Positions 1-11,348 of a DNA stretch of 64,000 bases are shown here, piece after piece. Numbering within the stretch: position 1 is the stretch's first letter; each line of letters begins with the position of its first letter. A program made the translations under genes and the position numbers. The notes under the pieces were generated by a model, which was not told the DNA's origin, searched no databases, and was given only the letters and a program-made list of their open reading frames with translations. This DNA is from Lucifuga dentata (Eukaryota > Chordata > Actinopteri > Ophidiiformes > Bythitidae): positions 620,001-684,000 of the forward strand of contig VXCM01000282.1 in the NCBI GenBank assembly GCA_014773175.1. The letters are read 5' to 3'.

Positions 1-76
1 TATGGCAGGCTGCGGTGCACACCATAAAGTCCAGCCCTGATCTGGACAGGCACGTTTTCAACGGGCACTGCAGTAG
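1..76 (+). mobile_element. Helitron-like element, 3' end only
   Basis: This segment matches the last ~75 bases of the complete element at 42078-42450 (TATGGCAGGCTGC, CACCATAAAGTCC, GGCACTGC) and stops at GTAG followed by a host T, a decayed CTAG/T terminus. The rest of the copy lies left of the window. Confidence 0.55.
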
Positions 77-1239
77 TTAATTGAATTTTATTTTGATATA
101 CAGTCCAAAAATCCCACATCACACAGTTTCTTTATTGCATTCCTGTTGTAAAATAGCAAAGGTAAGTATTTCAAAATGTTCATTTCAGTCAGCAGTTTAT
201 AGTTCACTGATAGTTTGAGCATCTGTTCACCATCCACAGCTCTCTCTGCACATAAATGCATGACCATTTTCAGTTTATCATTAAAAAGTATAATGAAAAT
301 TTATAGCCTTTCCGTTTTTATGTGTGGTTTCATCATAACAGGATGATGATTAATCCCTAAAATTGAAGGGTGCACTACTGTTAATAATTCCAGAGTTTGC
401 TGTTGTGCAGCAAAGCCGACTGTAGCTTTGCCATTACATGATGATTGAATAGCCACTCGATGAAGATAGCCAACCTCAAGCAGTGGCTCGTCTAATTGCA
501 TTTTTAAAAAGCACATACATGGTTTTCATTATGGTAAGTCTCAGGCCACCACAGAAGGCCCTTAAAAAGCTAATAGAGAATTTCCTGTCGTGTGTCTTCG
601 TGCTGTAGTTGTAGTCAGTCCAAGAGATGTCCTTTTGACTGTCAGCCACATCTTAGGACGCCACACACCTCCCAAGGTTTATGACGAAGGCACGATAGGC
701 CAGATCACTACGTAATGAAGCCATGTGCTGCGATCCCTTGTAATTACAATGTGGTTCTGTGTGACCAGCTGGCTTTGTGACTCTCCAAGCTGAAAAACAC
801 ACTTTGAAAATGATCCCCAAAATGAAAGGTACATTTATTGCAATCATGGGATTCTTTCAAATTAAAAGTGACTCATCCTCTTGTTATTACAGCTGTGACA
901 GAGGTTGTAGTTGTAAAATGATTCCACAATGAGTTTACCACTTGTTTCATGCAAATTGAAGCAGTGAGATGTTTCATTTTGCTTTGCGTTCATTTGACAC
1001 TCATGGACCTACCCACATTCTTGTTCATAACACCGTGGTTATTGCTGTAGTGTCTGTGAACCTAATATTAGACTGCAGTATGAGTCCTACATCTCACATA
1101 TCCATTAAGACTGGCGTTGATGCAGACGTTGATGGTTGGTCATAAAAGAACTGGAGAGAGAGCATTAGCAATGATTGTGATATTTGCATTTGTGTCACAT
1201 AACTGCAGCTAGGTCGACCACTGAGTCAGTTTAACAAAT

Positions 1240-1335
1240 AGCTGGTGTAAAGTCTCATGCTAACCTGTTGCTCCTTGACACACACATGTGTGTGTGTCAA
1301 GGAGCAACAGGTTAGCATGAGACTTTACACCAGCT
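1240..1335. repeat. 96-bp near-perfect palindrome
   Basis: The left arm 1240-1286 and right arm 1289-1335 are exact reverse complements over 47 bases, with only TG between them. The arms start AGCTGGTGTAAAGTCTCATG and the centre is CACACACA/TG/TGTGTGTG. Beyond the arms similarity is partial (ACAAAT against ACAAAAT). No coding content. Confidence 0.92.
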
Positions 1336-1535
1336 GATTTTGTCGATAGCACTTCTAAATGATTGATGTTTGGAAACTGTGAAGTGTGCAAAAATATTAA
1401 CAGTTAGCTGGGACACATGTTGAGATTTGGTGTGTGCTAACAGATGCTATAGCAAAAACAGAGATTGTATCTTTATGGTGTGCAGGACATTTGTGAGAGT
1501 GAACAGCAAACATGAATGAATGTTTTGAAGAGTAA

Positions 1536-1550
1536 TTTTTTTTTTTTTTT
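1536..1550. repeat. Poly-T run (15)
   Basis: Uninterrupted T run in otherwise plain AT-rich sequence. Confidence 0.85.
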
Positions 1551-1985
1551 ATAACATTAATTTTAAAGCAAAGGCTACACAATGATTTGAAGGCGAAACA
1601 AATTTAAAAAGTGGGAAATTTTAAGAGGGAAAAGTTAAAAAACAAATGTTTTCAATAGACACAAAGAATACATAGAACAGAAAAAAATGTATATCTGTAT
1701 AAACTATTAAACTTGTATTACCTAACTTCCTCCTTCTTTATATAAGTCACACTAGTTTTCACTCAAAGAAAGCAAGAAGTTACGGTAATCAATATGTGCA
1801 GAAGGCATAAACATAGTTCATGGTATGCAAAAACAAGACCAGACTATCCTGTAAACATGACCTTTAAATGTAAATTGTAATTTGGTCAAAAATGTGTGGG
1901 GTTAAATGTATGTAAGTGTGTATTTGTGTGTGTGTTTTCTCCCAAGAGGATTTATCTGCTCACAATTATCTGTCTATCTTATCTA

Positions 1986-2053
1986 TTATGGCTGCAGCTG
2001 TGGGGCACATCATGAAATCCGGACAGCCGCATTTTGAACAGGTACCACACTAG
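1986..2053 (+). mobile_element. Helitron-like 3' terminal fragment
   Basis: TTATGGCTGCAGC, ATCATGAAATCCGG and the final CACACTAG followed by T resemble the last 70 bases of the complete Helitrons at 42 and 45.7 kb, with many substitutions. GTCTATCTTATCTAT just upstream may be a collapsed 5' part. Confidence 0.4.
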
Positions 2054-3797
2054 TTAAGATCAACTGAGAAAATGATTGTTTCTTTCTCTTTAGGCCAGTG
2101 TATTATCAGAACACAAATTTTGTCAGAGCTTGCTCGGCCTTGGCAGGAATATGAGCTCTACTGAGTGCTCCTCTAGTTCATCTCTATGGTAATTTTTGAG
2201 GTAATATTTTGCTATGTTGTTGTGTTGGACTGTGTTGTAATCTAATGTAAGGAACACAGAGATGGTTTAATTGATGCAGTTGTGCACACAGCCAGCAGAG
2301 TGGATGTGGAATAGAGCCTCTGTTGTCTGTAACGGATGACGCCATCAGCCTGTGTGGATGGGTGAGGCTGTTTTGCTGCAATCTGTCTTCAACTTAGAAA
2401 TGAGGGGAAACCTCTCAAGGTCAGAGGGATGTTCAGCCCTTGAGGCTAAATGCCACTAATCACCTGCAGAGAGGCCTGTCCCCTTAAAGTGGACACGTGT
2501 CCAAGCTGGGCTACAAGTCTATTAGAGAACATGGAGAATGAGAGGGAGCCAGCAGGTCATTTGTCTGTGATTGGACCACCATCAATGCTGCACAATAAAT
2601 CGCTGAAAACTTTGATTCTCTGACTGATGGTTTCCCGCTCTATAATTTGTTTCATAAATCAGGTTTAATTAGAGTCATGCTTGGTCAGACCAGCTACAAT
2701 TGGGCAGCATTTTTAGCAAATGCGGAATGTGTTTTCTGCATTAAGATGGAAAAATTAAATGTAAAATACAGTATATACTTCATTGTTTTGTATATTATTA
2801 CTTTATATGAAGCTTGGAATACCTTTGCTTAATGTTTCTTGATATTACAGATATTTAGTGAGAAAAGGAGGTTATTTCTACCAAAACCTAGCAACTGGCA
2901 AAAGTTGTAAACCCACCAAAACTCAAATTCAAGTGTAGTACAGTAGGTATGCATGAAGGAAAAAAAATACTTGAACTAATGCTTTTCTGAGAAGCATGAA
3001 GTGATGCTGCTAGAGGAGAAACAGAATGTGTTAGTTTTTAAAGATTTGGAAGTTTGGTGAAGACAAGGGGATAGCAAAAGTGTTTGTAAAATAAAATTGA
3101 TAATGTTTTTTTTTTTTAACACAAAGGACATAAAATTTTGCTTTGTATTTTTCCAAACTATCAACTGAAAGCATAATTAATGTTTAATGTTTTGACAGGT
3201 TTTTGGTTCATGCTGATCAAACTGGGGGATCAGGGGTCATAAAGTGTTTTATTTATCCTACCTCTTTATTTCTGAATGTACTGACAAGCCTAACAAGCAC
3301 CAGCTTTTCTACAGCCATACATGCCATATCTAAGTTTTGCATGAAACAAGCTCTGAATAGGCCACAAAAAGAGCATCAATCTGTCTCTTTTTCATTAATT
3401 TGCCAGTGATCAGTTTAAATGAAACGAAATATGGACATGGACATTTCAAGGACATGCAGAACACAAGGCACCTTCCAGAAAACCTAAAGTGGGTTTTCAT
3501 CTTTTCCTCCATCTGGTTTACCACAGTATCAAGCAGCTGTGGCTTTTAAATATCAAAATTACAACCTCCGTTCTTCTGTGCTGTGTTATTACATAGTGGG
3601 ACAGTCACGGACTACACTTGTTCAAAGGGGCACACAACCCAGGATGGACTCTAATGAGACCATGCTGGGGCTCCACTCTCAGGGCTTATTTTGCTGGCTT
3701 GAGATCTTTATCACTTTTAATATCATATTCCCTGATCCTCTTCATTCTGTTTTTCTGTTTACGCCTGCTTCTTGCACACTATCTCTTTCCCTGAAGT

Positions 3798-3838
3798 AAA
3801 AAAAAAAAAAAAAAAAAANAAAAAAAAAAAAAAAAAAA
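3798..3838. repeat. Poly-A run containing a one-base gap (N at 3819)
   Basis: Twenty-one A, N, nineteen A. The gap lies inside the homopolymer, so its true length is unknown. Confidence 0.9.
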
Positions 3839-4671
3839 GAGCCCTCTCCCGTAACTGTTTCCAACAACATGAGGATCCGCGCAACTGGGTTTAAAGTGGT
3901 CTGAGTCCTCATCCCAAGGCTCTGGTGGTTTGTATGGTTTTCTCACTCTTCTATAATTAGTCATTTACTCCACCCTCAATGTTATTTTCTTTATGGATAT
4001 TAAAGCATTGCTGACATTCGCATCACATAAATTATAGGCTCTCATCGGCAGTTATGGTCAGATCATTAAGCTTTTCTTAAGCTGGACACTTGCCCCCTTC
4101 AGCTCCACATCCTTGAGAGAGACAGAGACACCTGCCAGACCTCAGGCTGCTCAAACAGCCGGAAAACTCCAAATCTCTTCTTAGCAAGTCATCTGCACCA
4201 AGCAAAATAGTGGAAATAAAAGAGTGTTTCACAGCATTTAATTTTTTCTTTCACATTTTTCTAATTATTACAACCACCAGACGGAGATATTACTACAATG
4301 GTGAATATGATTAAAAAAAATTTTTAAAAAAAACAGCCAGAAATCATTCATGTTTCCTGGTACATGCAAAAACTAATACTATATGTTAATAAAATAAGAA
4401 TGGATTTTGATATGAGAAGTTATGTTGGAGAAGATATTATCAATGTTGTTGTAGTTCCTTTAGTTTACCATTAGATGTTACTGAAGAGTCCATATTACTG
4501 ATTGCTTCTTTAACAGCTGACTAGCAGAATAAAATCTAAACTGGCATAGTCCTCTAAGAGATAGCTCAACAAACATGTGGCATTCTCACTGAGGAGTACC
4601 ACATGCACAGCAAACACACCAAGTGCTTATTAGATGCCTTTGGTGTCATCCTCCTTACAGCAACCCAATGT

Positions 4672-4690
4672 CTCTCCCTCCCTCCCTCCC
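4672..4690. repeat. (CCCT)n tract
   Basis: TCTCCCTCCCTCCCTCCC. Confidence 0.8.
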
Positions 4691-7600
4691 ACTGGTTGTA
4701 CCCTATTCGCTTTGAGGCTGGTAAGGTTAATAATGTGCAAGGGATGACAAATTAGAACCAGCTAGCCTGAGGTTTTATTGTAGAAAGTGGAGGGTTGTTA
4801 AATGCAGATGTGGAGTAAAAATCTTTTTAATGGCGAAGGGAAAAACAAGCTGAGCAGGCAGAGGCATATGGAGGGTGGCTGATCAGTGGAGCTTGACTTG
4901 CAGTGAACAGCTGAAACTAGAGTGCTCAGTGTATCATCCATTTGTTGTGCAAGTGTGTCATTGGATTACACAGCTTATTCATGTAGCTGCACATGATATA
5001 CTGCCAACTTCTATGCTATAGTTTATTTCAGCACTTTACCAAAAAATTAATTATTCTAGGGTTTGATCTGCTTAAAATGCAGCTTGCTCTATTAGGCTAT
5101 GAATTTGTTTTGAATTTCTGTAACATGATGATTTGTGTATATTTGCTCTTGATGGAGACAGATTCTTGAGCAACTGTTTTATTGATTCTACGATTTCAAT
5201 TCACATAAATAAAACGATCTCATTCAAGCCAAGACCAAAATCTGAAACAGCCTTTTCAGGCCCCATGGTGCTCTGAAGTCTATATTTATATACTGTGTCA
5301 TATTTTCCATTGTTGTTTTTATAAGAATGTTAATATAGTGTAAACCATTTGGTCTTTTAACTTTAGATAACTGTCTCAGTCAGCACGATGCTTTAAGGCA
5401 TCAGTGGTAATCCAAGCTTTAATCTAACAAGCTAATCAAAATTTATGACACAAGCCCATAAGGAAAATGAAATGAAAACATACCCATCTACTTATCATAT
5501 GTCATTATCATAAATGAAAAGTTACTGTGGATGATATTTCTGGACTCCCTACTAAGAAAGCATTGGCTTTCTAAATAATCCACAACCACACGGTTTAATA
5601 AGAATGACCACAACGGTGAATGAACTCACTGGATGGAAGTTTATTTCTACAGACATGATGAAAACTGCTGCTTCAGCAGCAGGTCCAGCTCGCGAGGGTT
5701 TGCCACCACTTTTGTTTGGTCATGCCCTTTGGCTGCAGACTACGTGCTTAAATCCTAGTCAGTGGACTGATTTAGAAGCTGGAGGTTTGGCCTACTCAGA
5801 ACCTGGTCCTGAACCAGCAACAGATGATCCAGCTCCAACCGCACACACACTGAGTTTGTGGATGGTCAGGATGTCAGGCCTTGAAAAAGATTGAGGCCAT
5901 CTGTATGGCTTTCCAAATGGTTTGCTGTTTATTCACGTTTTTTTTATTCATGTTTCTGTTATATGTGATCTAAGCTTTTGCATGGTCGATTACTGTCAAA
6001 CAAGTGAGAATGTGTATGTGGAAGTATGTAAATAAGAACAGAAAATAACAGTGTGCATCTGCTGTTTCCCATTACCTTGAGCAAAAAAAAAAGGTTATTT
6101 AGCTAGCTAGATGCTCGAGTTACTTCACCAGCCACTACTTTTAGTCATTTCATATAGGACAGATTCTGTCAGAGTTGTTTATTGGAAACAACTGCCTATG
6201 GCTTAGCATCAGGGGTTGTGAGAATTGATCAGAAGGAACTATATAGTGTATCTGAGGGAGAAAAAACAATCAGCTAAAAATGGCTAAAACCTTAATAGTG
6301 CTGCAGAGTTCGGTGATAGTTCTTTGAGTTTGTCACCAACAGTGACCCTTTGATCACTTTACACGAGGCCATTTGATCCAATATAAAATGCCAAATATTT
6401 TCAATTCAACTAAAATATTTTAACATAATCATAACCCCTACAAATGGAGCAAATGCCTGCTGCTTGACAAAAACAACAAAAATTGAGGTATTACAAAACA
6501 ATTACATAATTCATAATTTATAGCTGCAAGAGCATAGATTAGCTCGATGGGAAATGATTGGTTTGCATATAATTTAACCTTTGCTTGGTGTTGATACATA
6601 TTAGTCTGTGGTCAAAATCACACCTTTTGCCAGAAGTGACTTCTGGTGGAATTCTTCACATTTGAGCCTGGTCATTGCAATACTGGAGGAACAGCCAATT
6701 CAGTGAGCCCAGGAATACGAGAGCAGAACACTTTGCAAACTTGAGATGAAGCCAGAAAGATACAAACCAGTGAAGCAACCACACCCTGATCTACTGCCCG
6801 CTGTACCAGCTGCCTCCTAACTATGCCAGAGGACCTGCATGTGGCTCTGGGATGCCAATCCCTCCCTGTGGGAGATACCAAACCAAGCAAAACCCCTCAT
6901 CTACTCTGACTCGCTAAATATGTTACTCAGTATTCCAGCAGAGATTATACTATATGTAGTATACAGGAGTCTGTTCTATTCTATCTGTTCTTGTCTGAAG
7001 AGAGGCTCTCCAATGCAAATGAAAAACACTGTAAATTTCTCTGAAGTTTCATTTCATCATGTTCACTTTCACATCAGCTCAATACAAGTTCAAGGAGTTT
7101 AACAGTTTTATTTTCACAGAGAAAACAACTGCCAGATTTGCAACTTGCGACATCGTAAATTAACCAATAAGAAAAAATAGACCCAGAGCAGCTAGAACCT
7201 ATCAGATCCATATCCGAGACATTCACCTCATATTTATAGATATTTGGCAGGAGTATGTCATTAACATGGAGACCTTTGGGTGGAATTTGCTTGCAGCAAA
7301 GTTGCCGAGAGATTTTGGTTTTGATACAGATCCGGTATTTGGGATTTATTGAGAGAAAGAAGACTAATAGCAGGAGAACAAAACTTGACTAATGCATTAT
7401 AAATTTGATAGGCTGCTAATATTTATGCAGTATCTGTAAAGTGTGCATGGAAATTGTCACAGTGTAATGCAGCTTTCCAAAGATTTCACTGTTTCCATGT
7501 TTGATACTAATTCAGGTTCCTTTTAGTTGGAAAACTGAATTTTGTGGGCATGTGTTGTAATACTGTTCAATTAAATTTTAGTAATAATAACATATTTATT

Positions 7601-8796
7601 AGTATTGTTATTCTGACTGAATAATATAATAAATGTAAAGCTACAATGAGCAAATATTCCCCTTCAAACAGCAAATGCATTTTCACTCCACACTCATCCG
7701 CCTCAACTCGTCAAATTAATTATCACTTAGCTTGATCTCTATCTTGAAACAGCATCCACCCTGAACCTGTGGTATCCAACAGTCATAAAGCTACCAATGA
7801 CTTTTAAACACAATCAGTTTCCGATATAAAAAAGAAATGCTACTGCTCGTGGTCTGAATGTATAACTTGGCTGTTCTTTCTTTTCTTATTGCTTTTATGT
7901 TGTTGCTAATGTGCAAAGGCCGAGAAGGAAAACCTCAAACATGGGACAATGAGGCATTCTGATGTTGAACATAATTTTTGTAATTCAATTCTCCCCAGCC
8001 TCAAGACAAGACAGATTCCATCCTGATAGATGCAGCTGGATCAAACAGCCAACAGTTAATAACTTAAACGTCCAGAGAGAACACATCCATAAAGGAGGAG
8101 GTTCCACAGCAAATGCTGCACATCGAGGTTAACACAACAAACTAGTTGCTACCTGTTAACTTGTTTCACCTAAGGCTCTTTTCACACCAAGAGCTGTTGT
8201 ACTTGATCCCTTCCATTCATCTTGCAGGTAATGATCCCAAAATGTGCTTATTTTAATGATTAACAAAGTCCATAAAATGCTTTAAAAGATGCGCGCAACA
8301 ACTCTGTGATTGTTAGATGTCTTTGGCAAAGAGAACTCTATAATATATCAAAGAAGGAGAAACCTGTCTGCCAGCCTGGGAATCTGCCTATTTTCAAGCA
8401 TTGCAATCAATGTTCCACCTCAGCCATCAGTCAGGCTGCTGCGAGGCCTGTGCAGGAAGCTGTCAGCTCGTACTCCCAGCAATGTGATGGCTTCCTCCCT
8501 TGGGTCTGGGGTGGTGTGTCCTTCTGGAAAAAAAGGAGGAAGTGCTTTGATGATCCTGTTGTGCTTTCTACCTCATTGCTCCTTCCCTCCTCCTCTTCTC
8601 TGCTCTTCCATCTCCTGACATGGCTCATGTGAAATGGCTGACTATTCTAAAGGGATTACTGCTACTTATTCAAGTACAGCACAGGTCTCACGTGAATATT
8701 GGTGTCCGTGGCAGTATGATTAAGCAATGTCACATGAAAGGGAGGGTTGTTGTACTGAATATCAGCATAGCTGTGATTCGGTTGTAGGCACGAGGC

Positions 8797-9208
8797 TGCA
8801 GGCCCACACTGAATTGTTTCCAATTTACAAATTGGGCCGAGTTTTGGGCTGAATTTCACACTTGCTCGGACCCGGGCTGGGCTCAGGCTTTTTTCTTGCC
8901 CTTCTCTCTCCACTCACATTCATAACACACTGATGCTGCGCTTACATGTTGGTGCTCAGAAACTTCAGCCATCACTGTTTTCTAAACGCTGCAGCAGCAG
9001 CTGACAGCCACTACTTTTACTTTGAAAAGAGCCGAACTTCCAGTTCTGACAGGAAAAAAAAAAAAAAAAAAAAAAAAAAAAGACTGTGGGCCTCGGGTCG
9101 GGCTGGGGCTGAGAATTTCATTAAGTCTAGGGCTTCAGTTTGGACAGAACTGTGTAGGGCCGGGCCAGGTACGGGCCTAAAATTGAGGCCCGTGAAGGGC
9201 TCTAATGT
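8797..9208. repeat. GC-rich GGCCCG-type degenerate repeat
   Basis: TTGGGCCGAGTTTTGGGCTG, GGACCCGGGCTGGGCTC, CCTCGGGTCGGGCTGGGGCT, AGGGCCGGGCCAGG and GAGGCCCGTGAAGGGCTC recur in the same orientation, resembling a fish repeat made of GGGCCGGG words that ends in GGGCCTAAAATTGAGGCCC. A 28-base A run (9054-9081) splits it. Left end unclear. Confidence 0.45.
9054..9081. repeat. Poly-A run (28)
   Basis: Uninterrupted A run inside the GGCCCG repeat. Confidence 0.9.
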
Positions 9209-11225
9209 CTGATTCTGATGAGTTAACAGCTTGATCAGACAGTACATTGCGCCATTGCTTCCTGTTCTCTATGGATGGTCTCCAGCGTTAATATAATTAA
9301 CAGTTTTTAGAATGCCTGTAAAGCAGTCCAAGTGCTGTTATATTCTTTGTCAGCACTCCTGGAATGCCTCTTGTCCAATCAAAATACTTAGTCGGAACTA
9401 ACTGTTGTATAATTGACCTTATATGTAGGTAATTTAGCACAAGAAATCTGTCAAATACGCTAGTGTACTCTGAGTAAAGGACCTAAATTACAGTATGAGA
9501 TTGCAAATCAATTTACCAGAAGATGTAAATGTATCACTGGTGTAAAATTGGCAAAAGCATTCTGTGCATGCATTTCTTCACCAGATGTGCTTCCTCTTGT
9601 AAGCAATGAGTCATGTTTATTTGGTGAATACATGAATTCTATTAATTTCATCTTTGCATGTGACTTATTCTGCATTTTTGCCATAATCAATGCATGTAGG
9701 TATTCAGTCAGTATGGATGATGAGCTGAATGGCTTAGAGCAGGATTTTTCACTGCAGCACAAACACAGAATCTATAGCAATCCTGAACAAAGTGGTTTTG
9801 GTGTGTTTGTGAAGTTTTTTCCTGCTGTTCCACGCTAATTACTCTGACTCAGCACCACAACATAGAACCACATCCCCCCAAGTCTTTGCCTTTGGCCGGT
9901 ATCCAAACACACCTGCCCATGTCATAATTTGGCTCAGTACTGCTTGCGATGACACAAAGAAACTGCTTCTGGCATCAAGCTAACGTTATACATTTGCAAC
10001 AGATATGATTTTCTTTCTAATTTAATCAGAGATCAATAACACACTGAAATTATCCAAGAAAAATGATCTTGTTGTTGGTCTCCACAGATTCTTTTCAGAG
10101 TATATACTCAGACAAACTCAACTTTAGAAAAGCAGAGATTTTCTCAAAAAGCATGTCTGATCCTTTAATGACTGCTGCACCTCTTTTATATGGATATACA
10201 TGAAAGGCGATTTCTTGTTTTGTTGTAGAAATAAGAAAATGTGCTTTTTGCTACTTTACTACTCTTTGTGTCTCTGCAGAGTGGTGACATTTGTTTTTAG
10301 CAGGCTTTAAAAATCCATCCTCCTTGTCTGTCTTTAGGCCCCAAAAGCTGCTGTTGTGTCTAGCTGCCACGCCAACTGATGACAAAGGCTGGGGGTGAAA
10401 AATCAATGCCAAACAAGAAAAACAGACGATTCATTTCTAGCTATTCGAAGTGCATCTAACCTCAATTAACAGATAACATCCGTGGAGGCATTAACATTTT
10501 TGTTCTTTGAGCTAACCGATGCCTCTAACTCTAACAGCTTTTATATGCCAGTAAATACTTTAGCTATTAAAACACAAACAGGTCTAATTGATGGCCTGAG
10601 GCTGACTGTCAGCTGTGAAAACATGAAAGCAGCACTAGTAATTGCTGCAATTGAAAAGCTAATCAGACGCCCCCAGAAACAGTTTCGCCTGGCAGAGATC
10701 ACCGAAATACCAGCCGAAAATGCCTCCTCTCCTTCTGTCTCACTTTCGCCGCCCACATCATCACTTCACATCCCACATTTACTCCATCACTGCCATTTAT
10801 AGCTACAGCACAGCCTACATCAAGGATCAAGCATACTGACTGTTAGGTCTGTTCCAAGAATAGTTAAATAACTAGTTCACAGTGGTATTCTTGAGATTAC
10901 AGTAAATAATTTCACCTAAGGTTGACATATCCGTAAACCAAGACTCAATAAATGAAGATAGAATGACTCTGAGAAGAAGGAAAAATAATGCAGGCTGCTC
11001 TGCTACTGCATTCCAATTCAATACTGATCTTCACAGTATTTTGATAGATAGTATACAATAATTGAATGTACTTTACCATCTTTGACCATGTTGTAGTAAA
11101 AGTAATCGTTACAACTGTGCACAAAGTCTGAAATTTAGCAAATTGCAAGTAATTTTTTTTCCCACAGACTTGATTTTTTTTTTTTTCTTTTCTCCATCTT
11201 TATTAATACCTAATGTTTTTCTACT
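9209..11225. other. No supported gene
   Basis: Contains the candidate regulatory block at 10441-10760. Paired opposite-strand frames at 9508-9838 look accidental. Confidence 0.55.
10441..10760. promoter_or_regulatory. Candidate conserved non-coding/enhancer block
   Basis: The block lacks simple repeats and known repeat words and is dense in homeodomain-type cores: CAATTAA (10463), CTAATTGATGG (10584), GTAATTGC (10638), GCAATTGAAA (10647), CTAATCAG (10659). AGATAAC (GATA type) also occurs. A 106-codon plus-strand frame overlaps it but has no recognisable domain. Rests on motif density only. Confidence 0.22.
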
Positions 11226-11348
11226 GTGCATTCCAGGTCACATCAGGTAATATCATTCAAACTGATGTTGGACTGAAATGATAAAATAATTAACAGAACA
11301 CAAGTAATGTATATTTGTAATGTTTGATTGATATTACCTGGGATGCAC
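11226..11348. mobile_element. Hairpin MITE (123 bp)
   Basis: GTGCATTCCAGGT...AATATCATTCAAAC on the left is matched inverted by GTTTGATTGATATTACCTGG then GATGCAC on the right. The left arm carries an extra 10 bases (CACATCAGGT, a tandem copy of CAGGT context). The arms are about 27 bases, the middle about 62. No coding sequence. Superfamily unknown. Confidence 0.55.

Larger units (their letters stand above)
77..1985. other. No supported gene
   Basis: AT-rich sequence apart from the palindrome at 1240. Frames of 61-71 codons on the minus strand lack recognisable motifs. Confidence 0.6.
2054..8796. other. No supported gene
   Basis: Unique-looking AT-rich DNA. 2470-2700 is clean of repeats and could be conserved. 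A 96-codon frame at 5604-5894 and a 72-codon minus frame at 6672-6890 show no domain or start context. A short hairpin GTTGTTT/AAACAAC lies near 6174. Confidence 0.55.

Noticed and set aside
653..847. Minus-strand frame with CpGs and a possible GTGTGT donor
   Set aside because: Weak donor and no acceptor; the residues resemble no known family.
5604..5894. 96-codon plus-strand frame
   Set aside because: No domain, no partner exons and no conserved features visible.
6690..6835. Open stretch with residues KPERYKPVKQPHPDLL on the plus strand
   Set aside because: Only about 39 codons, with no splice sites and conflicting open frames on the other strand.
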